This document shows, one piece after another, positions 8,806 to 16,947 of a stretch of 64,000 nucleotides of DNA. The notes under the pieces were generated by a model. That model saw nothing but the letters and a program-made list of their open reading frames with translations. It was not told the DNA's origin and made no database searches. Within the stretch, counting starts at the first letter, position 1. Each line of letters opens with the position of its first letter. Origin of the DNA: Chloroflexota bacterium (lineage in GTDB: Bacteria; Chloroflexota; Chloroflexia; Chloroflexales; Herpetosiphonaceae); NCBI GenBank assembly GCA_020161265.1, contig JAIUOC010000002.1, positions 1 through 64,000 of the forward strand, written 5' to 3'. Made by a program: the position numbers and the translations under genes.

Positions 8806-10014
8806 CTAAGGTGTGGGACTAGGCACAAATGTTGATGTTGGCTCAATAGTCGGTATACTTATAGTGGCTGTTGGGCTAGGTATAGGCGTTTTAGAAGGAA
8901 TTGGCGTAACGGTTGCACTGGTTGAGGTAGGACTTAACGCTAGAATTGGTTGATTAAATGCAGCATCGATTAGCCAAACACCTAACACCACCATAAGCAG
9001 ACTCACCATAACACTTAAGTAGATCCAGCTTGATATTGGTCGCCTGATTCGGCCTGATTGCTGGAATTCTGGTACAAGCTGAATTCGCTGCAGAAACAAC
9101 GTCATCAGATTTTCGCTACCAAACTTATAGCGTCGTTGGGTAGGATTAGGCTCCAGGGCATCCATAATCAACATATTTAACTGCTCAGATACAACAGAAT
9201 TCACCGTATTGATTGCAGGTAAGCCTTCTTTTAGTTTAATCCAGGCCTCTTTCGACTTACCAGCTTCGTTAGTATTTGAATCAAGCTGATGCTTCCCGCC
9301 AAGTAGCAAATAAAGTAACATGCCCATCGCGTATAAATCGACTAAATCACCTTGGGCAAATTGATGCAACCGAGGATCAAGATATTCTGGAGGTTGGTAA
9401 CGTTCTTTGCCTAAACGGGAAAACTTAAGCTTATCTTGGGCTGCGGCTAGATCAATCAGCACATAATGGGGTAGTTTCTTACGCCAAATTGATAATGGTT
9501 CACGCAGCATAATATTATCCATCGATACATCATTATGGGCAACACGACACTCTGTATGAAGATAGGCCAATACCTGGGCAATTTGATAGCCTAATTGCAC
9601 AGCCTGGCCTGAGGTAAATCGCTGTTTTTTAGCCTGCCAAAGACTGATTAGTGATCCACCACATTCATACTTTAATGTAATAAAATATCGATCATGATAC
9701 TTAATCGGTAACGATTCTTTTTCACCAATCAGCAGTGCTAAATGTGTATGTTGAATTTTTTTTAGCAGATCAACTTCATTATGAATATCAAGTGCATTTT
9801 TTTCTTGGCGAGTTAGCTTTAATACCATAACTCGATAGCGTTGGGCAGTTCGTAATGATAAACATTGTGAATTTATCAAAAATCGCAGCCAATGCGATTT
9901 ATAGGCCGAAAATAAGTCAGTTACAAGATAGACTTGCGCCTGACCACTCGGCTGGCGTAGTGCATCAATAATATAAAAACCATTAATCTGCTGTTCAGGT
10001 AAATCTTTCATCAT
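8806..10014 (-). CDS. Membrane-anchored Ser/Thr protein kinase, divergent
   Basis: A 402-residue Hanks-type kinase. The catalytic loop reads HNDVSMDN (Asp 162) and the Mg-binding motif is DLA instead of DFG. The catalytic and metal Asp residues are kept, and a Lys (K66, VLKLT) and Glu (NEVDLL) fit the N-lobe salt bridge. The Gly-rich loop is weak (QPSGQAQVYL). These substitutions make activity likely but not certain. A membrane helix near 330-352 is followed by a short Ser/Pro/Thr tail outside. The ATG follows the stop of the VWA-FHA gene directly, with its ribosome site (AGAGG) inside that gene, so translation is coupled. Probable role: phosphorylating threonines read by FHA domains of the neighbouring proteins. 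Confidence 0.85.
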   Translation of the reverse strand: MMKDLPEQQINGFYIIDALRQPSGQAQVYLVTDLFSAYKSHWLRFLINSQCLSLRTAQRYRVMVLKLTRQEKNALDIHNEVDLLKKIQHTHLALLIGEKESLPIKYHDRYFITLKYECGGSLISLWQAKKQRFTSGQAVQLGYQIAQVLAYLHTECRVAHNDVSMDNIMLREPLSIWRKKLPHYVLIDLAAAQDKLKFSRLGKERYQPPEYLDPRLHQFAQGDLVDLYAMGMLLYLLLGGKHQLDSNTNEAGKSKEAWIKLKEGLPAINTVNSVVSEQLNMLIMDALEPNPTQRRYKFGSENLMTLFLQRIQLVPEFQQSGRIRRPISSWIYLSVMVSLLMVVLGVWLIDAAFNQPILALSPTSTSATVTPIPSKTPIPSPTATISIPTIEPTSTFVPSPTP

Positions 10015-11856
10015 TTAAGCCTCTTGCAACTCAAGCTCGATTCCAGTTTTACCCAAAATAATCACATCACCTAGTTGTAGTTCAGTTGGTATTTTATCCA
10101 AACGCTGATTGTTTATGCCAGGAGATGTGATAAATGTACCAAATTTACTTCCTTGATCATGAATAAAACAGACATTATTTTTGATTGTAATCTTGGCATG
10201 AGTTTTCGATATATGATCATTATCAAAACTAATATCTGCCTTTATTGAGCCGTAGGTTCTGCCAACAAGCACAACACTATCATTCATTAAAGGGTATTTG
10301 CGAGGATTTCTATTCGGTTCGCGAATTTCAATAACCCACTTTGAGCTTATATTTCCAGAATGGTCGGTATAATCACCTGTTACGCCACCATAGTCACCGG
10401 TTATTCCTCCGCTTTCACTAACTGGTGGTATTCTACTAACACTTTTTGAGCCTGATAAATCAATTCTTCTTTTATTTATCATTTTCAGGATACCAAAAAT
10501 AATTAATCCAAGCACAACTACAGAAACAACGACAATTCCTATAATTACAGGCATTGATATATTCATGGAATCGGCTTTTGGAGATAAGACTATTTGCTTC
10601 TCAGAACTGCGATATGACTTTTGTTGCGCATCGATAGCAGCGGCAAATATAGTATGAGGCTGGTCGTGTGTATACGATTCTAATAATTGCTCTATATCAA
10701 CTGAAACATTAAAATCAGGAGCATTTGTTGATTCATAAATCAGTGTATTATCTAAAAAATATTGAACTTTTGTAATTGGATTTGAAGTAAAACCCATGGT
10801 CACACTTAGCACAGCAGTTTCATTTAATATTGCTGGGGCATTTAAAATAATATCCGAATTAACTTGGCTTTCAGCAATAATAAATGGGATTTCAACATTT
10901 TGGTTGCCAATAACTAAATTTAATCGATGCTCTCCCGCACCTATTGAACCAACATCGACTGTAAGTGCATAGGCATCAGCATTTTGAATCGCTTGATCAA
11001 AAAGCGTCTCAACTTTAGCCATAATTGATCCTACTTCATCAATAGTGCTAGCTGAAATAGCAGTAAAATTAGCATCTAATGATTGGGCCAAACGCTCAAG
11101 ACTTTCAGGATTGGCAGGATATTGAGTAAACTGGCCTGCTTGACTAGAGCCAAGCCCTATAATCGTCATTCTAGGCTTTTGAGTTGTTATCGCATTGAGA
11201 GAATCCTTAATTTCGCTAAATGGATAATCTGCATTAGGGGTTCCTGCGGCAAAAACGATAATATTTTTAGCATAGCCATCCAACGGTTGAAGTTCTTCGA
11301 TGGCTAATTTTATAGCATTGCTAATATCATATGGAGTTTCATTAGGCATTGCGGTATCTAAAGTAATCGAGCGTAAACTATTGCGAAGCCCGCCGCCATC
11401 AGCCTTACTGGGAAAGACAAGATTACTGCTGGAATTAAAGGTAATTAGACTTACCTGCGATTCAGGCGGAAGTTTGCGCAATAAATCTTCAATTTTCTCA
11501 TTGGCATCTTTCAATCGGGTTCGGAAGGGTGTACTTTGATCATTCATTGCAGCGCTGGTATCAAGCACAATGGCGGCTGCAACAGGCCGCTGGCCTTTAT
11601 TGAAAGTAAGTTCGGGCACTAAAATTGTGTCTGAGTCAAGGGTTACCAGCACATCATCAGCCTTGAGGGTATCAATAACGGTACCATAGGGATCAGTCAA
11701 AGCGAAAACCACCCTAATCTCAGGAAATGCTTGGCTATCAACATCGATAACATCAATTATCACCTGATCAAGATCTTGGGCATAGATTCTAGGTTGAGAC
11801 ACAAAAATAAGTGTGATACTTAGGAATAACATTAAACAAGTAGCTGCTGTACGCAA
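10015..11856 (-). CDS. VWA domain protein with transmembrane helix and FHA domain
   Basis: A 613-residue membrane protein and first gene of a four-gene operon. It has a signal peptide (1-26), then an extracytoplasmic von Willebrand A domain at about 90-290 whose MIDAS motif reads DTSAA (D99). A beta-rich segment follows, then a membrane helix near 435-460. A cytoplasmic linker has two GDYGG-like repeats, and a C-terminal FHA domain (about 515-613) has GRTYGS, ISKTHA and GSKFGTF in canonical spacing. The FHA domain would bind phosphothreonine made by the next gene's kinase, while the VWA faces outward and binds a metal-dependent ligand. The start is a TTG with AGGAG nine bases upstream; no ATG fits the signal peptide better. 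Confidence 0.9.
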   Translation of the reverse strand: MRTAATCLMLFLSITLIFVSQPRIYAQDLDQVIIDVIDVDSQAFPEIRVVFALTDPYGTVIDTLKADDVLVTLDSDTILVPELTFNKGQRPVAAAIVLDTSAAMNDQSTPFRTRLKDANEKIEDLLRKLPPESQVSLITFNSSSNLVFPSKADGGGLRNSLRSITLDTAMPNETPYDISNAIKLAIEELQPLDGYAKNIIVFAAGTPNADYPFSEIKDSLNAITTQKPRMTIIGLGSSQAGQFTQYPANPESLERLAQSLDANFTAISASTIDEVGSIMAKVETLFDQAIQNADAYALTVDVGSIGAGEHRLNLVIGNQNVEIPFIIAESQVNSDIILNAPAILNETAVLSVTMGFTSNPITKVQYFLDNTLIYESTNAPDFNVSVDIEQLLESYTHDQPHTIFAAAIDAQQKSYRSSEKQIVLSPKADSMNISMPVIIGIVVVSVVVLGLIIFGILKMINKRRIDLSGSKSVSRIPPVSESGGITGDYGGVTGDYTDHSGNISSKWVIEIREPNRNPRKYPLMNDSVVLVGRTYGSIKADISFDNDHISKTHAKITIKNNVCFIHDQGSKFGTFITSPGINNQRLDKIPTELQLGDVIILGKTGIELELQEA

Positions 11857-12504
11857 AATAATGCTCTCCTATTTTAAGTACAAAAATAATCCACGCACTT
11901 ACTATCAGTAAAAATCCGATTCGAACGTATGCTATAAACAATTATCCTAAAATAACTGCCAACATGAAATAACAGTTTATTTTTAAATAACTCATTCAAT
12001 CATTGCTCCTAAGGATGGTATACCATTCTTTTTTAGCAATAAACCAACTGTTTTGCTAGAAAAGCCTCCTCCTAAGAAGGTAAGTCCCTTCTTTACTTGT
12101 CTATCAATGAGGCAGCTTTAGGATTATAAGCTTATAGTTTGGTATAGAATATAAGACGCATTATATACGGTTTGTAGGGAAAATCAAATACTAAAATATT
12201 AGATAAAAGAGCATTAATATCTAAAAAAATAAATATTATGTAAATCAATAATCTTAGAAATGCTAGGCAAAAAATCAAATTAACCTAACATTCATTTAGA
12301 ATTATACACAAAAATATTATATCTAGTAGCATCAAAGGTTACTATTAGTTGATAGGCCAATTTTCACCCCATGGCAAAACTCAATTGAGATCATTTATCA
12401 TTATTGTTTTAGATGAGTTTTCCCAAGAAATTTTCTCATAATCGAATGCCTATCGAATTTCGCCAACACCGGGACATCGAGCAGGCCAATCCGGTTATGG
12501 CGGT
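11857..12504. other. AT-rich intergenic region, no gene seen
   Basis: About 650 bases without a supportable gene, mostly A/T. It must hold the promoter of the VWA-FHA operon on the minus strand. Small symmetric elements are present: the palindrome ATGGTATACCAT at 12015-12026 and a 7-bp hairpin AAGAAGG/CCTTCTT at 12074-12093. Neither has a clear function. GC content rises after about 12440, where a transposase remnant begins. Confidence 0.6.
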
Positions 12505-12690
12505 GCCCGACGGCACCTGACCTTCCAAATGGCTGACTGGCCGCTTGGAAGCGGGATGTTAGCACAAACTCATGGTTGAGGCGCGACTCAAAGGCGCAGG
12601 GATACATTGGGCGCGGGCAAGTGTCAATCCGTTGCTGGCCCTTTTGTGCTCTTCGTCCCCTGCGTGGATCAAAATAAGGCTTGACAAACC
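12505..12690 (+). pseudogene. Frameshifted C-terminal remnant of a transposase (ISKra4-like)
   Basis: Two adjacent plus-strand frames together spell the end of a transposase: RRHLTFQMADWPLGSGMLA in one frame, then from about 12563 in another frame HKLMVEARLKGAGIHWA followed by VNPLLAL. I recognise the pattern PIGSG...K...VEARLKGAGMHWA...VNPLLALR from ISKra4-type transposases. A frameshift near 12560 and loss of the N-terminal part show it is dead. GC content is higher than in the flanking DNA, which suggests an imported element. No terminal repeats were found. The family name is from memory; the call as a transposase remnant is firmer. Confidence 0.55.
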
Positions 12691-12749
12691 AGCGAATCTT
12701 CTATATAGTACCGATCAGTACAAAATATATGTACTGATCGGTACTATAT
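12681..12749 (+). promoter_or_regulatory. Promoter with 20-bp-arm operator for SDR gene
   Basis: TTGACA (12681-12686), a 17-base spacer and TATAGT (12704-12709) make a near-consensus promoter. Overlapping the -10 is a perfect inverted repeat: arms 12703-12722 and 12730-12749 (core TAGTACCGATCAGTAC), spacer 7 bases. Such a palindrome over a -10 box is typical of TetR-type repression of the downstream oxidoreductase (ATG at 12780). No regulator gene is adjacent. Confidence 0.8.
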
Positions 12750-12779
12750 TATTCTAATTGAAATGTAGAAGGATGTTCG

Positions 12780-13529
12780 ATGAGCAAGCCATTAGCCGGA
12801 AAAGTTGCCTTGGTCACTGGTGGTTCACGCGGAATTGGCGCAGCTAGCGCGGTTGCCTTGGCCGAACAAGGCGCAGATGTCGCCATTAGCTATGTCGCCT
12901 CGGCCAGTAAAGCCGAAGCCGTGGTTGAGCAATTGCAAGCGCTTGGGGTTAAAGCTGTGGCCTTCCAAGCCGACCAAGCCGATAGCGACCAAGTAGCCGC
13001 CTTGGTCAATAAGGTTGTGGCCCATTTTGGCAAGCTCGATATTTTGGTCAATAACGCTGGGGTGATTCAATTAGCTGCATTGAATGATGCTAACGCCGAT
13101 TTGGAAGCCGTTGAGCATATGTTCGCCGTGAATGTGAAGGGTGTCGCCAGTGCAGTGCGGGCAGCAACTCCACTCTTACAAGATGGTGGACGAATCATTT
13201 CGATTGGCTCAGTCTCGGCTGATACCGCTCCAATTCCTGGTTTTGGCGACTATTCAGCAACCAAAGCAGCTGTCGCAGGCTATACCCGTGCATGGGCCAA
13301 TGAGCTAGGACGACGTGGCATCACAGTTAATAATATTCAGCCAGGCCCAATCGACACTGATATGGGACCAGGCGATGGCCCAATGCTCGATATGATCACC
13401 CAAGCAATTGCGCTCAAACGACTGGGCAAGGCTGAAGAAGTTGGAGCAACCGTGGCATTTTTGGCCAGCCCTGGCGCAGCTTTTATCACTGGCGCGACAA
13501 TTAATGTTGATGGCGGATTGTTGGCCTAA
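12780..13529 (+). CDS. SDR family NAD(P)-dependent oxidoreductase
   Basis: A 249-residue classical short-chain dehydrogenase. It has the cofactor loop TGGSRGIG (residues 14-21), the NNAG motif, the catalytic Ser in SIGSVSAD and the Tyr-Lys pair in YSATKAA, and it ends with the usual INVDGG motif. It resembles FabG-like 3-oxoacyl reductases in layout, but many such enzymes act on other carbonyls and the substrate is unknown. The AGAAGGA site is 8 bases before the ATG. It is a single gene between a strong regulated promoter and a terminator. The large operator in its promoter suggests induction by a small molecule that the enzyme may detoxify. Confidence 0.9.
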   Translation: MSKPLAGKVALVTGGSRGIGAASAVALAEQGADVAISYVASASKAEAVVEQLQALGVKAVAFQADQADSDQVAALVNKVVAHFGKLDILVNNAGVIQLAALNDANADLEAVEHMFAVNVKGVASAVRAATPLLQDGGRIISIGSVSADTAPIPGFGDYSATKAAVAGYTRAWANELGRRGITVNNIQPGPIDTDMGPGDGPMLDMITQAIALKRLGKAEEVGATVAFLASPGAAFITGATINVDGGLLA

Positions 13530-13536
13530 AACAATA

Positions 13537-13570
13537 ATGGCCTGTGAGTTCATCCCAACTCACAGGCCAT
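13537..13570. terminator. Intrinsic terminator shared by convergent genes
   Basis: ATGGCCTGTGAGTT (13537-13550) and AACTCACAGGCCAT (13557-13570) form a perfect 14-bp stem with a 6-base loop. On the minus strand it is followed by TTATTGTTTT. It can end the CotH gene (minus) and probably the SDR gene (plus). Confidence 0.85.
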
Positions 13571-13583
13571 CCATTCCATTTAA

Positions 13584-15275
13584 CTATTGGGTTGCTAAGA
13601 AGGTTTTCAAATCGGCGCTGCGGGTCTTAATTCGCTCCATCAACGTGGTCACTGCGCTGTTATAGTCGTCGAGGCTGATTGTTTGGGCAGCACTTGGGCT
13701 GATCGTCGCTGCCAATGCTGTATATTTTTGTACCAAAGCCTCGGCATCAAATTGGCTACTGGTTTCGCGCAACGCTTCAATGTAGGCAGCATAGTAGGTT
13801 GGATCATCAAGCAAATAGCGAATTAATGGCCAATCGCTGGTAATGCTGGCTTTATCAAAGGTATTATTTTGACCACCAAAGCCGCCTCCCGGCCCACGCA
13901 TGCCACCAGCATTAGGATTATTGGGCATTTGATTGCCAGCATTACCAGCTGGATTCGCTGCATTTGGCATGGCTTGATTGCCACGCATGCCACCGCCGCC
14001 CATCGCGCCCAAGACAAAGTTATGATCCCACGAAATCCAGGTTAGTTTGCCAGTTGCAGGGTTGTTGTAAAGATAATAATTATGGGTCATGGCTCCATAA
14101 GTGTCCCAGTGTTCTAACAGCGTGCTAACCCCCAACCATTTGAGGAAACTTGGCACATCGAAAATCGCTTCCAACTTGGCTCGCCAAGCCGCCGGATCGC
14201 TGGTGCGTTCACTGGAATGCAGCACATCATACAGGGCTTCAACATCAGCCCAATCCGTCGTATCGTTATTTTCTTTCTGAAAACTTTCCTCAATTGCGTC
14301 CTTTGTACCTTCGGCGAAGCTGGCGGCGCTACCATCGCCCTCATAAATATTGCCGCTATCATCGCCAAATACACGAGCAATCGCCGTATCATCAATCACC
14401 TCAACCGCCGTGTACAAACCCAGACTTTCAACCCCATCACCATGATCAAGCAAGACTTCATAGGTAGCAGTCTCGGCAGCAGGCAAGCCCATTTGCTCAA
14501 ACACATCGTAGGCTAGCGTCTCGCGCATGGCCGTCGCATCGCCTAAATTGTTCGAGAGTGCCAATTGTTTGAAGCCATAAAACCGTTGATTTTCAATCGC
14601 AGGATAGCTTTTTTCAAATTCATCAAAATCAATTTTAAAGGGCAAATTGGCTTGTTGGCTGTTCCAAGCGCTCATCAACGACGAATTGCCTTTGTAGCGC
14701 ACGCCCACATTCGTCCAGGTTTGGCCTTCGAAAGTCAATGTTGCCGTGACCCACATGGGGTTTTCGATCGAAAAATTACCCATATTTGGCATTCCGCCAC
14801 CAAAACCACCTGGCATTCCGTTAGTGTCAGTAAAAGCGCCACCTGGCCGCATCGGCATTCCAGCGGTGTCGGTAAAAGCGCCATTTGGCAGCATTGGCAT
14901 TCCGTTAGTATCAGTAAAAGCGCCACTTGGCATCATTGGCAAACCCGCCGTGTCGGTAAATACGCCACCAGGAAAACCACCCATCTGACGGCTGCCTGGC
15001 TCACCCAAAAGCTCGGTCATATTATCCTGCATGGCTTGCCACGAGGCTGGATCGATCGTGATGGTTAATTGATTGACCTTATTTTGGGCAAAAACCACTG
15101 CATAATTTGGCTCAGCACTATCACCATGCGATGCCTCGTTCCAGCCCGCTGGCCGCGTAACTGCCGCGTCCTCGGCGGTCGGTTCAGCAGGCACAACGGT
15201 CGCAGGAGTCGAAGTTGCACAAGCAGCCAAATTTAATCCAATAGCCAATAAGCAAAGCCAACGCCAAAATTTCAT
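13584..15275 (-). CDS. CotH kinase family lipoprotein
   Basis: A 563-residue exported protein with lipobox LAAC (C19), so it is anchored on the cell surface. The CotH domain runs from about 60 to 440. It has VGVRYKGNSS, LALSNNLGDATAMRETLAYDVF, GLYTAVEVID and WISWDHNFVLG, in the order seen in CotH protein kinases, which are atypical ATP-dependent kinases of secreted or coat proteins. Inserted at residues 104-159 are four 14-residue repeats of GAFTDTNGMPMLP type. A Gly/Asn/Met-rich loop lies near 430-480. It is the last gene after DUF4956 and VTC genes and a two-component system, a partnership I know from other bacteria. The surface substrate is unknown. Confidence 0.9.
   Translation of the reverse strand: MKFWRWLCLLAIGLNLAACATSTPATVVPAEPTAEDAAVTRPAGWNEASHGDSAEPNYAVVFAQNKVNQLTITIDPASWQAMQDNMTELLGEPGSRQMGGFPGGVFTDTAGLPMMPSGAFTDTNGMPMLPNGAFTDTAGMPMRPGGAFTDTNGMPGGFGGGMPNMGNFSIENPMWVTATLTFEGQTWTNVGVRYKGNSSLMSAWNSQQANLPFKIDFDEFEKSYPAIENQRFYGFKQLALSNNLGDATAMRETLAYDVFEQMGLPAAETATYEVLLDHGDGVESLGLYTAVEVIDDTAIARVFGDDSGNIYEGDGSAASFAEGTKDAIEESFQKENNDTTDWADVEALYDVLHSSERTSDPAAWRAKLEAIFDVPSFLKWLGVSTLLEHWDTYGAMTHNYYLYNNPATGKLTWISWDHNFVLGAMGGGGMRGNQAMPNAANPAGNAGNQMPNNPNAGGMRGPGGGFGGQNNTFDKASITSDWPLIRYLLDDPTYYAAYIEALRETSSQFDAEALVQKYTALAATISPSAAQTISLDDYNSAVTTLMERIKTRSADLKTFLATQ
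14799..14966 (-). repeat. Four tandem 42-bp repeats inside the CotH gene
   Basis: The DNA encodes four copies of a 14-residue unit with core FTDTxGxP (residues 104-159), differing at a few positions such as A/N after DT and the last four residues. Period is 42 bases. The unit inserts between the first strand of the protein and the main CotH domain. Acidic and Asn-containing FTDTNG loops could bind calcium, but this is conjecture. Confidence 0.8.
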
Positions 15276-15359
15276 AGGAACCTCACAAACGTTACAACAT
15301 CAAGCAGAGCGCCGCCGTATGACGACGCTCTGTGACACATTCCAAGTTTCAAAAATCGC

Positions 15360-15998
15360 TTAGGGCAATTGATGCTGATCGCGCAGCACGCGGGTGGTGG
15401 TTGATTGACGTTTCGCGCTTAGACGAGGCATTTCATCGTAGAAAATTTTCAAGTCAGCCATATCATGCAGCAAATCGATGCGGCCAATTTCAATCCGTTT
15501 GACAGCAATTCCGGTACGTTCGCGCAAATCGGCTAGCAATTCTTCGCTACGTGCAGGTCCAATTAGCTCAATTTTGTCGTAGGCTACGCGCTTGTTGGCT
15601 TCAAATTGAAAGCCCCAACCTTTTTCGAGCACAAACAGAATCACCAAAATCACGGCGTTGGCGATGCCAATTTGCAGCAAACTGCCACTATGCATCAGCG
15701 AATTCATCACGCCCAGCGCAATCAAAATAAACAAATAGGTCATTTCGCGAATCGGAATCTCATCGGTGCGATAGCGCAGTAACGAGAAAATCGCAAATAG
15801 TCCGAAGCCCACACCTACACCTACCTCAACGCTGGTCAGAAAGCCCAGCACAAAGTAGATGATCATATTGAAGCCAATAAAGGTAAAAACGAAGTTTTTA
15901 TCTTGGGTAACGGGATAGTACACGCCGCGCACAATCAGCAGCGTTACCAATAAATTAAAGCCCGCTCCCAGCAAAAATTGAGTTAAATCGGTTGTCAT
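15360..15998 (-). CDS. DUF4956 family membrane protein
   Basis: A 212-residue protein with four or five membrane segments in the first 140 residues (for example FLLGAGFNLLVTLLIVRGVY and VGVGVGFGLFAIFSLLRY), then a cytoplasmic C-terminal domain of about 70 residues (VKRIEIGRIDLLHDMADLK). The motif FSLLRYRTDEIPIREMTYLF is the signature I associate with DUF4956. Its ATG overlaps the stop of the VTC gene by four bases, so the two are translationally coupled. It is followed by CotH. Proteins of this family accompany VTC-type polymerases; a channel or export role for the polymer product is a guess from context. It has the normal family length. Confidence 0.85.
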   Translation of the reverse strand: MTTDLTQFLLGAGFNLLVTLLIVRGVYYPVTQDKNFVFTFIGFNMIIYFVLGFLTSVEVGVGVGFGLFAIFSLLRYRTDEIPIREMTYLFILIALGVMNSLMHSGSLLQIGIANAVILVILFVLEKGWGFQFEANKRVAYDKIELIGPARSEELLADLRERTGIAVKRIEIGRIDLLHDMADLKIFYDEMPRLSAKRQSTTTRVLRDQHQLP

Positions 15999-16834
15999 TG
16001 GGCATACTCCATCAATGTATTCAGATAGCGAAGGGTTGGCTTGAAGCTATTGCGTGGTAAATCGGGATAGAGCAAGGCCGCCCCACTGCAATATTTACTC
16101 ATGCCAATCGTGTGCAAATGTTGGCCGCGAATGCCTTGGATAAACGGCGAACCACGATTTATCCCAGCTTGTTTGACTTCGGCAATCACCACACCCGTCA
16201 GTTCAACCGAGCGCGAATCGGCTTGAAAGCCAATCCCAACATCGAGTGTGACGCGCTCTTGCTCAGCGATATTGACCAAGGTGATGCGGCTGAAATTGTT
16301 GGTCAAGGTTGGCTGTAATAAGCTCACTTCAAACGGCACAATTCGTTGCAAAAAGCTGGTACTGGCAGCTGTAAACGTTTCCACAGCATAGGGTGTTGCA
16401 AGCCGATGCTTGATCGTGCGATATTTATTCACTTTATGTTTGACTTCGAGAAAATAGTTCTGTGTATCAAGATAGGTTCGGCTACGCACTTTGTAGCGAT
16501 TACGGCCACCAGCATGATGCCGACGGTACAAGGCAAAATCGGCAGTATCGAAATAGAGCGTATGATAGCGATGCATGCGCCGCCCAGCGATCTCCAACAC
16601 CCGATAATCAGTCGCCAAGTCGGGTAAGATTGCGGCCAATTGCTGAATCGAACACACATATTTGCTGTCGGTGCGATTGAGCAAGGCCACCGAATCCATC
16701 TGTTGCAGGCTGATCGAGCGAAATCCAGCCAAACTTGGCTGAATCAAGGCTTGTGGCTCGGTGCAATATAGTTCGGCCAAAGTTGGCTCATCTGGCCAGA
16801 TCAGGGTTGGTTGATAACGCAATTGTTGCAGCAT
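15995..16834 (-). CDS. VTC domain protein, putative polyphosphate polymerase
   Basis: A 279-residue soluble protein of the VTC/CYTH-like tunnel fold. It has NRTDSKYV, then NRYKVRSRTY, FLEVKHKVNKYRTIKHR and, near the end, VIAEVKQAG. These are the basic and acidic clusters that line the ATP/polyphosphate tunnel in VTC4-type polymerases. I chose the start MLQQLRYQP (16834), which has an AAGGA site, over an ATG 45 bases upstream without one. It overlaps the DUF4956 start by four bases and follows a two-component system by 113 bases. ATP-driven polyphosphate synthesis at the membrane is likely but not proven; some bacterial VTC proteins may have other phosphate transfer roles. Confidence 0.85.
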   Translation of the reverse strand: MLQQLRYQPTLIWPDEPTLAELYCTEPQALIQPSLAGFRSISLQQMDSVALLNRTDSKYVCSIQQLAAILPDLATDYRVLEIAGRRMHRYHTLYFDTADFALYRRHHAGGRNRYKVRSRTYLDTQNYFLEVKHKVNKYRTIKHRLATPYAVETFTAASTSFLQRIVPFEVSLLQPTLTNNFSRITLVNIAEQERVTLDVGIGFQADSRSVELTGVVIAEVKQAGINRGSPFIQGIRGQHLHTIGMSKYCSGAALLYPDLPRNSFKPTLRYLNTLMEYAQ

Positions 16835-16947
16835 AATCGTTGTTCCTTCGCAAGCCGCAACGCCAGAGCGGTCGGCCATCAGTGTTAGCTTCTGATTAAG
16901 AGTTTAGCCAAGAATTGTTATAAAACTGTTAGGAGATCTCGCATTTG

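Noticed and set aside
12401..12607. Minus-strand open frame upstream of SDR gene
   Set aside because: The transposase-like reading is on the plus strand; this frame shows no family pattern.
14565..15068. Long open frame opposite the CotH repeats
   Set aside because: It is antisense to the tandem repeats, which bias codon use; there is no ribosome site or protein pattern.
15305..15332. Hairpin between DUF4956 and CotH genes
   Set aside because: It has only a 7-bp perfect stem and no T-run; it could be chance in a short gap.
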